In this document: one piece after another, positions 11,801-25,900 of the stretch
How the letters are laid out: the number at the start of each line of letters is the position of its first letter
How positions within the stretch are numbered: the first letter of the stretch is position 1
Source: Pelodera strongyloides
Taxonomy: Eukaryota > Nematoda > Chromadorea > Rhabditida > Rhabditidae
Length of the DNA stretch: 64,000 nt
Direction of reading: 5' to 3'
Assembly (NCBI GenBank): GCA_036852015.1
Contig: JAANDG010000146.1
Location: forward strand, 206,745-270,744
Program-made: the position numbers and the translations under genes
The notes under the pieces: model-generated
What the model saw: only the letters and a program-made list of their open reading frames with translations
Databases searched by the model: none
Told to the model about the DNA's origin: nothing

Positions 11801-13868
11801 AAAAAAGCGAGTAACTGTAATAGACATAAGGCACCTTGCTTGGGGTAAATTGACAAGAAAATATAGGGTAAAATAACAGTGATCGCATCTGTAGGGACCC
11901 TAGGGAACATGGACTTTAACCTTACAATTTGGACGCTAACAACTCAACAGACATAAGGCTAGTGTTTCATCTACCTTAGGGGTAGGACCACATCGACCTA
12001 GTACAAAGTTACTTTATCTGCTCTAAAGTTACACAGAATATACACAAAAATTATTAAACTGAGCGCGGGGTGATACGAATAAACTATAGGAATAAAACAT
12101 ATAAAAATAAATAAATAGGTAAAATTGAGCGTTTTTCTGGAACACAAAACAAAGGAGTGAAAACGATATGTGCGAAGACACAATATATTACTATGCTAAG
12201 GACACTTTGGATTTGGAGAACTATAAAAATATGTAGAACTTAGAAATAAACACATAATATTTTACATTAAGAATCCATTATATAGTCTTATAATAATCAC
12301 TCAATAGATTAATTGAATGTCACAGGGTTTAGTTTGGTTTGCGCAAAGAACTACTACAATCAATAAGAAAAAAACTAGAAAAGTCAATTTTAGAGGGATC
12401 AGCAACCCAGGTAGTACTGTAATTACCCAGCACCTCAGGCCTCAGCGGGAGTCTACTTCCTTTAAACGACAGATTCAAAACTCAAATTTCTATGATTTTG
12501 CCGATGTCATGTCAGTAAGATAAGCTAGGGCGCTAGTGTAGGTCTCCTGAGTTATTGATTGATTTCAATCACAAACTATAACTTATTGGTGCAGATAACA
12601 TGCAAAACATAAGCACATGCAAATAAAACAGTGCACGGCACCACATCACATTTAACCCTCGAACAATGCTTGCAAATATGCCTGCGTCTCTTCGAAATTT
12701 GTGCTATTTCGCCAAATTCTAGCCCAGACAAGCTGGGTTTACGTCCTGATGTAGCTGTAGTAACAAACAACATGCATACAACACAGCCATCATTATGCAA
12801 ATTTGGGACTTCATGCATATGTCCAAAGGTAGGAAAAAATAAAGAACGTTAAACAAGGACATACACATATATGAATTAGTTGGTAAATACGGCACATGGT
12901 GTGTACGGACAAAAGACAGCGACAACACAATAAAAGATAGAAATAAAATAAAAGTGGTTTCTTGTTATATTGTGTTGTTCGTGTTAAGAAATGTGTCTTG
13001 TTATTATATTTGATGTTAATAGTGTGGGTGAGGTGGACAGAGAGTGAGAAATAGTTCGCACACTGGTGAGATTCAGGGCGACGCTTAGGCCCAGGCTTAG
13101 GCAATGGCCAGGCTTAGACTTAGGCCTGGGCCTGGGCCTAGGCCTTTCTGCGTCGCCAAGTCTTCAACATGTCAAAGCGTACTCCACTGTTAGCAATCAG
13201 CCAATCGATAAATTGGCAATTCCATTTTCAATTAGCTTAGGCAATTAGCCAAGCTTCTGCTTTCCCCCTATGACTTTGATCATACCCAATTGGTAAAGGT
13301 AACGGTACCGTTAGGTTCCGCACCCTAATTAACCAGTTCTTGCTATGCTAATTTGAGGCGCAGCAACAAGTGTTATGTGCAACCGAAAATCACTGCACCC
13401 AGTACATACACTCAAAAAGGAAAGGTGCTGCTGCATGAATGTTAGTGACCTAAATGCGGGAGCAAGTACAATCGGTAGTAGCAAGTCATTTAACGGCTGT
13501 AAGGCCGTTAGTTACCTAACCTAAGGCTAAGTCACCGCTCTAATAATCTAGAAATATCGGAATTCGCCGCGCTTTCCCTGTCGCTGCTTTACATAGGAGG
13601 GAGCGTCGTCGGGGAGCATACCTCGGGGAGGGGACATTTGGGGACGACCATTGGGGAGACCACCATTTCCGTTCATGAAACGATCCTGGAAGCACGGACC
13701 ATTATTTCTTTCTCCCATTTCCCTCTCCCTCGTCATCTCTCTCTCGCGACCTCTCTCTCTCTCTCCATCTCTTTCTGTCTCTTTATCTCTATCCCTCTCC
13801 CTCTCCATCGCTAACTCTTATCTCTTTACCATCCTTACGCTTCTCATCTCTCTCTCTCTCGCGCTCTC

Positions 13869-13905
<37 letters not shown>

Positions 13906-16900
13906 CTCTTATAAACCTCCCTTCTCTGGAAAACTGAGGAAAAACCTTACCGTGGCTGCTGGTCCCACATAAATCTCTTCTTGTTGAAGCGTGTCATGAT
14001 GCGATCCGTCCAACGGTACAACAGTCAATATCGTATGTGGCACGTATCCGACACGGTTGTGCATGTTCTTACACTCCCACCAGTTCTTCGTGTCATTCAA
14101 CACTTCCAGATACTCACCGCGCGATACCTAGATGGGTTAAGGTTATGGTAGTACGTTGCAGTTTACGGATATGGCATTATATGTCCATAGAGCTTTAGAG
14201 ATAGCACAGTATATGAGCATATGGAGTGTGAATCATAAAACTTGATAATATAAAAATAAAACAGAAACATAAAAAAACCAACCGTCAACTCTTTTTGGTT
14301 CTGCGCAATTCGGTCGTATGTGGCTTGCACTAGTTTACAACTGAAAATGAATACATTAGACTCACGCTAGTTCTAATGACATTCTACTTTCATGTACGTC
14401 TACAAGGAAAGACGATTCTAGAATGCAAAAGTTTTTGTAAAATATTAAATTACTAGAAAGAGAAAGAACAAAGAGAGCACATGTTATCTAGAAGAACAAA
14501 AAGCCCTTCAAACCCCCGAACCTCCTATTGATGACATCCTGGACAAAGTTCTTCTGTCGTGGCGACTGGTCGACATCGAGACTGATTGGGGCGGGCAGGT
14601 TCTGCACGATGGGTTCATGCCTGCGGGGAGCGACTGGCGAGGGCTGCACGCTCGAGTCCATCGTACTGTAATTTGTGTATTGCATTGTGTAATAATAAGC
14701 ACATTGTCATCAAGTAACGCAGAATAAGACGACACAAACATTTCAAACCACTGGAGCGTTGCGCTATTGTACCGGGCAGTGTATAAATCTATCTTTTCAA
14801 AAAGAGGATTATCGTGCGCTACGTAAATCGGGAATAATGTTATAAAGGAATACTGTAGTCTCTCTCTCCATCTCTCTCCTTCTCTCCCACTCTCCTCCCC
14901 CTCTCTCCCTACGCAAAAAGTAAATTCCTCACTGTGACCCAGGATGGCTTGAGGAGTGTGTCCGTCTCCTCTCTTCCTCGATCATCTTTGCTTCACCTCG
15001 TAATCTTTCTTGTTCTTGTCTGCAATGATTATGTTTTCTTTAAAAAACAAGGAACACCAAATAATATGTGTTTCTAGCTCCTCCTTTACGGGGTTTCCAA
15101 GTATGCTGAAAATTTACAGTATTTTGGAACTACACGAGAATATTTTTTAATTTTTCATATTATATATGCAGGTTTCGTGCATAAATACGGTAGTATTGAC
15201 AGAATCACACCGATTTTATGGGATACTTGGAAACCCCATTAGCTACATCTACTATTTCGATGCGTGCGTTTCGTAACTTTGCCAGTTCCAAGCAATACGC
15301 TACTGATGGAGATGAAGCTAAAAGTCATATAAAATCATATTTTCCGTCTGCTTACCTGAGTCTCCTGTCCTCCTCCTCTAACCGTCTCTCCCTCTCTCTC
15401 AATTTCTCCTTTTCAAATGCCATTCGTTCTTTCTCGAGTGATATGCGATCCAATTCGAACTAAAATTTAAATTATTATAATAATTAATAATATAAACCAA
15501 GGATATAAATTCCTCGACCCTAGGCACAGCTTTTATACCACCGTTTGCGAAAAATTGAAAAACGTATGTTTTACGTCAATTGACCAGCTGAATCCAGTTT
15601 ATGTATGGTAAAAAAAGGTACGAGTCCTAACACAACACGACGAGGTCACCACATGCATACATTGTTCATGTGTCTGTCATTAAAGCAATAAATAAGAAAA
15701 ATCCTAAACCACAAGTGAAAATAATCATGCCGATGTGAAAAATTTGGTAGGGAAACAACTGTGTACTCTGCTCGGCTGCCGCTCTAATTTGGCACCGACG
15801 CGGCACTCGATCAAAGTTTCGTGTATGCTATTACAATACTTGAGCTAACAAATAGAAAAATACCAGTAGAAAAGTACGAATTCCACAATAGGATAGTTTC
15901 TCAAGGAAACAACAGAATATATAGGGAAATTTCAGGCATACAGTTCACCTAAACACAGGCGAGATGCTAAGCCAGGTTTTTCTGATGCAACATTCCCTAC
16001 ATGAAACACAGGGCAAGGACTTGCAATGGGGAATTGGGGGTTGCAGCAATGAGCATCGAGCTTAAAGTGAAATACCGGCCGGTTTTTGAAACGTATCGAG
16101 CAAATCAGCATTCTTATGCAGCTTATGCAAATGACCATAAATTAGGATAAAAAATCGAGTAAATTCGAGCAAATTAGCATAAATACGGATGACCACAATG
16201 TGTTTCAAAAACCGGCCGGTATTTCGCTTTAATAGCAATCATACCCTGGTATCCAGGCTACAACTTACTGTAACCGCACATGGAAAAGTATACTGTAGTT
16301 CAACTTACAGTATTGATGTTATCGACAGATAAGTTCCGCTGGGGTTGCTTGCGTTGTTGGGTTGCATAGCGTTGGGCGACAGGCGTCGAGGGTGCCTATA
16401 AGGGCGGCAGAGAGCATATAGTACAGAGATGCGGACGCGGACAGAGAAGCGGAGAGACGCAGAGGAGCACCCACACATACAGTAAGACAGAAAGAACACA
16501 GAAAAGCACACGATAGGTTGAGGAGCAGAGATGCAGAAACTTCAAAGACATGACAACGCATGATGACTCCGCAGTACGTGTAGTTCGCCCTTGTGGTGAA
16601 ACATGTCCAACAGATGTCGTACAGAAGAACGCTGAGAAAAACGTCGAGATCTTCAACCGAAGCCCAGGGGAATAATAAGTCAAAACCTCTTGCAACATCA
16701 CCAATTTCCCGTTAGCATATTAATTAAAGCGGTACGTGTGCACTGATGGAGACTGTGAAAAAAACGTAGGTTATCTTTAGAGGACGTGGTAAGTAATTTG
16801 CAGCAATAACCCAGATACTCGTGCACAGGGACCAGAGGCAATATAACGGGGGTAGTCTACCTCTTCGTATATCAAAAGTACCGCTAGTCTAACCGGTGGA

Positions 16901-19900
16901 GATACGTTTCAAACCGAGATTGGTAGACCGTGCTGATACATAAACCTACCAGAGGATAATAGAAAGTTGGTCTCATTTTGGTAAGCCTAGGCCCCATGCG
17001 CCAGTATCAGAGCTAGGTACCACGTACTACAACAGTTACAATAACAGATGTAGGTTAGTTCAGAGAAAAAACAACAAGAACGACAGCACAAGTACAACAC
17101 GATTTACAGCGACGACAGTAATAAAGTTACTATAAAAACTTCTTCTAAAACACTTACTATTTACAAAATCATGAAACTCACGACGTGCGTAACTTTGAGT
17201 TAAAGAGCATGCTTCAAGGGAAAGTAAATCTGATAAGAAAGGCAGTCTTACTTTCCCTTTAAACCCTAATTTACTAAGTAGTATTCTCAAGTTGGCATCA
17301 TTTTCTTACCGTATCCACTGTGCGCTCTCGTTCTCGTGGTCTATACGGTGCCGGGGGTTCGGACTCTCCACGACGAATTGTGTCCGACTGTCTGGGCTGT
17401 CTGGGCTCTGGTGGACCTGAATCAAAGCGGTATAGCACATGGTTTAGAAAACGTACATATACACAACTGTATTCCAATGTATTACATGCAATTGTGTGCC
17501 AATCTGTGCACCAGATAGCTGTGTCTGCTAAACCCTTGTAGTCTACTACCAATAGCCAAGCGAAAAAAAAGATGTAGCGCTATACAACAGTTAGTACGCA
17601 TGGAAAATCCTTTAGCATCTTGAACACGATACTTATTGAAGTTTAATATGAAAAGATAAAACAACCCACCATACGGTGCAAAGCCATCCAGGAATACAGG
17701 TCTGTATGCGGGCGGGAGGGGTCCAGGCCAGTCCTCGGGAGGTGTCCTCCAGGCCTCACCCAGGCTCATCCAAATATCCGTTTCTTTAGAAGTCAGACAG
17801 TTCTGCATCAACTCGCGAGCCTCCAAGGAGAGAAGTGGGGAGACAACCTGAATGAATATCATAACTTATTCTATAATAACGCAAGTAGTTATGTTTTGTT
17901 ATGTTATGGTTCGAGAATTCAATATACATTCCATTTCTCACATCATCTACTCCTAGATCGAATACAACGACCAATTTTCAGCTAGGTGTTTTTGCAGCCA
18001 TTCTTCCGTTAGCCTTCTAATAATTCAAGTATATTTTTCACATTTTGCAATACTGTGCACGAGCATAACAGTTCCACGGCAGAAAACCCTGAGGAAAAAA
18101 AGGGAATATAAGAAAAATAAAACCAAACAAAAATGCCAACCTGGGTGGCAATATTCCTTCCAATACCCCAATGGGAAGCATCAAGTACCACAGAAAGTGG
18201 GGTGAAAAGGAAATGCACCAGTTCGGGGGCATTCGGCTCATGGATGTGGTTGCGCAGTTTAGCCTGAACAATTAGCAGTCTCACTTACGCTTTGCCTGAA
18301 CAATTGACAGTCTCACTTATGCTTAGCCTGACAAACAACAACGAGCGACCACTAACCACAAGAGCGTATTGCACTTCTTCAATATGCATAGAAACGTATC
18401 TCAAGTCCATATGTAAATCCGACCAGAGAACGCACGTTACACGAAATTTAGAGGCGCAGAGAAAATTTAAAGAAAAAAACCAAAACCTACGAGTAGATTG
18501 AAGCTGAGCTTGAACTTTCTGAAGATGTCTACAAATTCTGGCTCGAGTGGGAGCTGTGCTCGCATCTGGAGAATTCCATGAGGGTCTGGAGGAGCAGCAC
18601 GACGATCACGACGTTGAGCAGTGCGGTATCTGAAATAAGGAAGCTTAGACTTTGGTGTACTGTATCTGACACACCATTGCTCAATCAAAAATATTAAAAA
18701 GCCAAAAAAATTCGCGAACCCCATTACTTTTATACTAGACGCCGCAGCTACAGTGCTTAAAATTAGAAAACTAGTTCTACCTGTGCGCCTGTTGTTCCAA
18801 TTCTCTCTGCGCTAGTGCGGCGCTCTGCGTGCGCGCCACAAATCGTTCAATGTCGTCGAAGCAACGGTTGAGGGTGTTCTGAAATTTTCGGAATTAGTTT
18901 TGACTGCGGTTTTTTTAAAGCGAAATTCCGGCCGGTTTTTGAAACATATCGAGTACATCATCATTCTTTTGTAGCCTATGTAAATGGCAATAAATTAGAA
19001 AAAAAAATCGAGCTAAGCTCGAGCAAATTAGCATAAATACGTAAGGATTCAGTTGTCCGCGATGCGGTTCAAAACCGGACGGTGTTTCGCTTTAAACCTA
19101 TCACGCGTTCACATACAAACAATGACGGTACTTCTGAATATGATGACTCTAATCGATAAGTAAACTAATCAATAACCAATCAATAACTGACCACATCTCT
19201 CTCGAACATTTCCGACCCCTCGCTGGAGACGGAGACGTCGTCTGGGTAGGGAGCCGTGTACCCTGCAACCCGCTTCGATTCTGAAGACGAGGTAAGAATG
19301 ACAGAGAGAACAGAGGGAGAGTAGCGAGGGACAAGCGAGAGACAGAGAGAGAAAATGAAGAGGGATAGAAAGAAAGGGGGAGGGAGAGATAGAGAGAGAG
19401 AGAGAGAGATGTAGCTAGGATAGAGAGGGTTAGAAAGAAAGGGAGATAGACAATGAGAGGTGAACAGTACCATTAGCAACTACAATCAAAAGCAACGAAA
19501 AGCTGCATACTTTGCTAATTCACGCTCTGAAAGAAAAAGACGACACGACACCACACAAAGTACAGTAATTACTCAGGACACGGGACAAAAGCAATTAGGG
19601 GAAATTGAGATAATTAATAACTAAGCGACCAACCTTGCGCTGGATAGTGGCCTGTTTGTGCGCTGCGACGCCCGTTTCTCACCTAAACGGAGACTTTGTT
19701 GTATAACCCTGGGTCATTTTCAGAAACTCATCGGAAATAGTTCGTAGCATGGTGCTGTCGACAACTTCTTTAGCTTCTGCTTCACTCACTGAATCCTCTT
19801 TAAAACATCACCTATTCTGACGCTTTATCCTCTACACAGTCTCAAGTTACCCCACACCATGTTTATACTTCATGGTGGACAGTCATTCATAAATAGTTAG

Positions 19901-22900
19901 TGGCTAGTGGCGTAAAACAATTTTAATTTTTTTTAAAGTTACATCACAGTACCACATTTCAAAACTAAAGTTTGAAGTTTTAACTAATTAGCACAAAATA
20001 AATCGCTGTCTAAATTCCGAAATTCCAACCTTCTTGAACTGTCCACGAATGTAATGTTGAAGGTCCTCGGCGACGTCGGAAGCAGACACACGATTGCACT
20101 GAAAAAATCGACATCGATGAAAAAAACCATAAAGGATTAACCATAAAACTACTATTTTTTCTGTAGAAAGTGAAGGATTCGTGTTACACGACACATAAAG
20201 CACGGCTAAATGGTAAACAAAAAAAATAGAATAATAAAAAGTTGGCTCAAAAGGCGAACGTGACTTCACCTCACGAATCTTTAATTGTATTTTTCTTTTG
20301 CTGGAAAATCTGCACTATTTCCCCTAAAGTAAAATGTTTACTGCAGTTTTGTTTAGTAAAACTGTTGCAAAAATGTGAAGAATTCATATGGCTACGCAAC
20401 ATTCGAAGATATTAAACAAATAGTAAATAAAAAGCGCATCCATTTCTTTTCTGTGCTTGACCTGTGAATCACAGTGCACGTTTGTAACGGCATAGACAAA
20501 CTTCAAATTGGGGCAAACAACGAAGGAAAAGCATGTTTTTATTGTTTTTGTTCTAGCTGAGGAGCATATATAAGTCCCCATCTAACTTTTTTTACATATA
20601 CAGTTTACTAAGGAAACCACGTAACAGTGCGGCTCTCGAATGGCACCGTAATGCGAAATGTATGATGATCGCCAGCTTAGGCTAGGGCCAGTGAAGAGCG
20701 CGCTGGGCGCGAGAATTAGAACAAGGGAATATACCCTAGTTTATTTTTTTTTCAAGAAAAACTGGTAGTCTTAAAGTTCAGCGCCTTTAAGCAAGGGTTT
20801 CAATTCCCGTTAAAAAATAACATTTACAGCCTCTGCCCCAGCTATCAACACTTTGTCAAGCAAGATAAAAAAAAACTTTTTTTTCAAGAATGTATAAATC
20901 AAGAAACAAATTGATCCCAATACCATCTAAGGAGCCGTTGTTTACAAGGTGTTAGGTGTCTAGTATAATTGGGTTTACATCAAAGAAATACCGCTATTAG
21001 CATGGAGATAAGCAGTGACGCGCATTTCCGTTTTACTATGTGTTTTATGCAAGCGCATACCAATGTTATCAAATATCAACTGGAACTAATACCAGAAATG
21101 ACCAATAATCAGACATTCCAAACTTTATAGATTCACATTTTGAATGATATTAAGATTAGAAAGCGAATATTATTTTACTAGCGCTAAACGGGCGCCACGG
21201 CATAGCGGCACAAATGTTTTGGGCCATTAGAGGGCCGCGCGATTCTGAAGTGTTTATGTGAAGACGCTCAGCGCTTGTTACGTTCTTTGATGATTCTGGG
21301 CTGACAAGTATACTCACTATTTCACCAACATTTACCTTGTACTTTTACGATACTGAACAACTACTGACTACAGGAGCTAGCATAGTGCTAAGTGCTAACT
21401 GCTAGTGCTAACTAGCACATAGCGCTGTCGACAATGATAAACAGAGGAAAGACGGTGATGCAAAAAAAACAGCTCGGTCTACTTCTGCATTTCTGTATTA
21501 CCAGAACTTATAAAAGCGTATTGGTTTAATATTCCTGTGCTTTCCAGCGAACATCATAAACTACCATCATAGGGTAAAGTCTAAAAATCGACATACAACT
21601 CCCCATTCCCCAAACCTCCCTCCCCTCCCGATTTACCTCCCTCTCTCCCTCTCATCCCGCTTCATCGCTCTTTCTCTCTCTCTCTCCCTCCCCTCCCTCC
21701 TAAGACCCCCTCAATCTCAATAGAACCATATTCCCGCTTCAAGAGAATGTACATCAAATCGATTAATGGCTTAGAGTGATAAGGAATTGTTTCCCTTCTT
21801 ATTCTCGGAGGAAGGTTTTACATCTCTCTCTCTTTCTGTATGGAATACCTCCTAAGCGGCCTCTTCGTTATCAGCGAGAGAGAGAGAGAGAGAGAGAGAC
21901 GGAGAGAGAGAGAGAGAAGGAGAGAGAGAGGACTAAAGAGAACAAGAGACTTGCAAGTTTACGATCTACTAGAGATAGTCTGTTAGGCGGTTTCTTACAA
22001 GAAAGACCACACTGATATCAGACTCAAAAGGGTAATCACCAATCTTAAAGCCTGGATCATGACCCGAAAGCATACACACAAAAAGGAGTTAAACTCACAG
22101 TTCAATTCAGCAAAAGGTTTGCAAACGAAAGTAGAAATGATAGGGACAACTGAATAGTTTTTTTTTTCATAAAATAACCATGGAATATCTATGGTATGGA
22201 ACAGAACTCATGAGAAAAGTGTGGCACCTTTAGCAGATTGAATTACCAGTGCGTTCAGAGCAAAATAGGAAACTATGAGAATTTTCAACCAACTGACACA
22301 GCTGCAGAGCCTCTTTTTTGTCTTTTTAGAATATTTGTTCAATGAAAACAGCTATTTGTTGACGAATCGATATAAGAATTAAAAGACGAAATATCTTGAA
22401 ATGACCCCATCTCCAACTATGCAATATATGTATTGGGACTTTTTCCAGCGGTACCATAAGCATAATTTGAAATATTTCCAACTGTTCAATATTTTGAGAC
22501 CTTTCCCAGCGGTACCATATATTTATAGACTTAGCCTACGTTGGTATCGTAATTTCAAAAAACCTGACGACAAGTTTCAAAATCATAACTAGGAACCGTA
22601 CCCGGAGTATGCAGGTCTGCACCGTAACACGTGAGTTGAGACTACCAGTCACATTCAAATAAATGTATTCTCCAACCTGGAATATATGCATTTCCGTGGG
22701 TGTGGTGTTCTTCCTCCCTTTGTGATCCTCCCTAACCACGAATAGCAGGATGTTGTTATAAGCATCCCTGGGGTCAGCGCTCACTTGGGCGGTGGGCTGC
22801 TCGACGAGCTCCAGAGGGAACTGTTCCACCAATTCCTAAATTAATATGCTTACTAATATCATTCACTGATGTCAACAACATGAGTGGTTTTTATAGCGCT

Positions 22901-25900
22901 ATAATACGTGGTTCGTGACATGTATGCTGGGCAACTGCATTCACATATATTATGCCACCCATTTCGCATATGAGCATGGGTTGCAGTTAGTTAGGCAGTA
23001 TATGATACAAAACCACATGGCGTACCTCTTTGAAAATGGCCTGCCACAAGGAACAAAACCCAGTGGGATAATCCCGAAAGGCGGGCTCCCCGACTTTCAA
23101 TCAGAAGTCGCATTAGCTGACAAGTTCAAAATAAATAAAAACAAGTCTATGCAAATCACTAACCCCATTATCATTCTCCACCGATACCATATTCTGTCGG
23201 AGTCTGAGAATCATCGGCTGGGCCCAAATAGCTGAAGATTTCTCCATTTGCTTCAGTTTTCTGATTCCGTCCACTGGGGCGACCAGGCCGAACTGCCTGC
23301 CGACAGCGAACGTGGCCAAGTGCTCGACATAATAGGAGGGCGTTTGCTCCTCAACCGCCCGGGGATCCATGCCGCCGCGACCGCGGGCTGAAAAGGATAA
23401 TTAATAAAATATTGTAAGAACTTTGGTGCCATAGGCTGCTCCCTGCTGTGGCAGAATTGACACCACCTGACAATTAGAGTAAATAAATTCAGAAGTAATG
23501 CACCGTAATAATATTCAGCTACATTGCTTCACAAAATAGTGTACACACATATTTTTTGCAGTCGAATAATCATTTAGAATAACTCGGAAAAGGTCACTAC
23601 TCTATGATAAATAAATAAAAAATCTCACGTGTGTGCATGACGGGTTCCGATCTGTAGCTGTGCTGACTTGGCGACGGTGCGGCAGAGGTGCCGCGCGAGG
23701 AGTAGTAGAAAGCGCCGGGAGCCGGTGCACCTCTGAAAACAGGAGCTTTACTAAATAATAAACAGATCATAGAGAGAGAGGCAGAGAAAGAGAGAGAGGG
23801 AAAGAGAGAGAGATATAGAGAGAGATAGAGAGAGACAGAGAGGGAGAGAGAGAATAACGCATAGAGTCAAATCAGGATGCGGCTGGTAATCCGTCCAGCT
23901 TAATCGGGAGCGTTAGCAGGAGGTGCAACGGAACAAGCTGGGTGGGGTCAGAAACCCCAACTGTGAAAACTCAGCTTTAGACCCTTTAGAAGGCTTTGTG
24001 CTTGTGAAAACAAATACTTAAAGGATCGCAGTCACTACAAAATCATCATTTTGCTTCGAGTTTACTTGTATTTAGTAAAGAACAAAGAAAAATTACCAAA
24101 ACCTAATAATTTGAATTTCAACTCAGGGAGTGAACAAGTAAAAAAGTAGTTCTACTAAGCTACCGCAGGATTATGAAACGTGTAGTGATATGCCCGCAGA
24201 CCCTTGCACTATATGTAAAAATATAATATGCAGATATTTTCCGAAATAATTTGCATACTCCCGATCGGGAAGCAGCTGTATGAACACGTTTCGTGATCCT
24301 GCGGTAGTTTAGTAGAACTACTTTTCTACTTGTTTCCTGAGTTGGAATTCAAATTATTCGGTTTTGGTAAAGTATTTGTCTCTATTCTTTACTAAATACA
24401 AGTAAACTCGAAGAAAAACCACGATTTTGTAGTGACTGCGATCCTTTAAAGAAATGTATACAAATTTTGTGTGACTACTTCATCATTGTACGAGCCGAAA
24501 CCAAAGAGTTTAAAATAAACAAAAATTCAAAAATAGCGAAACAAAAGATGATGGAAATTACCAGGACATTCCCAATACTAAGCATTTTAACGCATCAACA
24601 GTCTATTAAAAAAATATTAGTGCAAGATTCAATGTTTCGAATTGAGTAAGAATTGTCGATTTTTTTTCATCACTACTGAAACGTCTGCTTCAATAATTAC
24701 TCAAAAAAAACTAAGGTAACACAACAGATTTACGAGAAATTGGAAAATATACCATGCGCATACGCCAAGTGTCGTGCAAAACTCCTTCAAGCGTATGAAC
24801 ATGATAACATGCAAGGTATGAATTAAAACCACGGAAGTTTACAAGCACAACCCAGCTCACATTTGCTAAAAGTTCTTACATCTTGCCTAGAAACATTGTT
24901 ATTTTCCAGAAATCATACACAGTTTCTAAGGTGTTGGGGAAAATTCCTGATTTTAAAGCGAAATACCGGCCGGCTGTTGAAACGCATCGTGGACAACTGA
25001 GTCCTTACCCTCACCTATTTATGCTAGTTTACTCGATTTTTTATTCTAATATGTTCATTTGCATAAGCTGCAAAAGAATGCAGGTGTACCCGATGCGTTT
25101 CAAAAACCGGCCGATATTTCGCTTTAATAATTCGCTGATTATAGGCTCTAAAACTGGGTGCACTGTCATACGAATCAATAAATTAATAAAAGGTAAGCAA
25201 GTATACAGAGATAAGTGACAACTATAAAAGTAACAAGCGTTGAAAAAAAAACTTGTAGAGGGAAAGTCGTAAGGCCGGCAAACATCAAATGTACTATCTT
25301 ACAGCAAGTAAACGCACAGGTGATAAGTAAATAAAAGTAAACGATATGATCAATAATAAAGATATAAACTTAGGAATTCAGTTCTATAAAAATGCGTATT
25401 TCGTTATGTTATGTGTGCAAATGAGCACCACACCCAATCAGATAAGAGACCTTGGTATTACAAATTCTAGGCACAGTCAGCATGTTTAAAGGAATGTTTA
25501 ACCGGTGAGTTAGCGGTAAAATAGATTTACTTATACTTCCAAGTAAACAATGTATCATTTGGAACGTGCCCTACTAAGGCTTATATTACGTACGTAGAGT
25601 TACGCCGTCCTACCTCACTTATGACATAGTTTCCACCCAGTAGATGGATTTACAAACTAAAAGTATAAAACAACATAAGTATCACCCTCTCTCGCACTCA
25701 TGCACAATAATAGTCAGTTAATAAAGTAGATTGATAAACATAAAATGTCTAGATGTGCATTATAACTCCCCAATGGTAAGGTTGTATCACTTGACATAGT
25801 GCCATAAATCCTCAAAATTAGCATATCGACTGTAAATCAATCAATAATCAGATTGCATATTACAGAATCGTTGACAATAAGGACGTTGGAAAACCCTGTC

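Larger units (their letters stand above)
5801..13592. other. eps-8 intron 18 (7.8 kb)
   Basis: No exon recognised. It contains a family B palindrome, the fold-back element, the adjacent A and B' pair, a TTAGGC-like tract (13079-13146) and otherwise AT-rich unique DNA. It separates the short-isoform stop from the actin-binding exons, so its splicing decides which protein is made. Confidence 0.6.

Noticed and set aside
20770..20815. Second tRNA-like B box (AAGGGTTTCAATTCCCG)
   Set aside because: No matching A box or acceptor stem; left unannotated.
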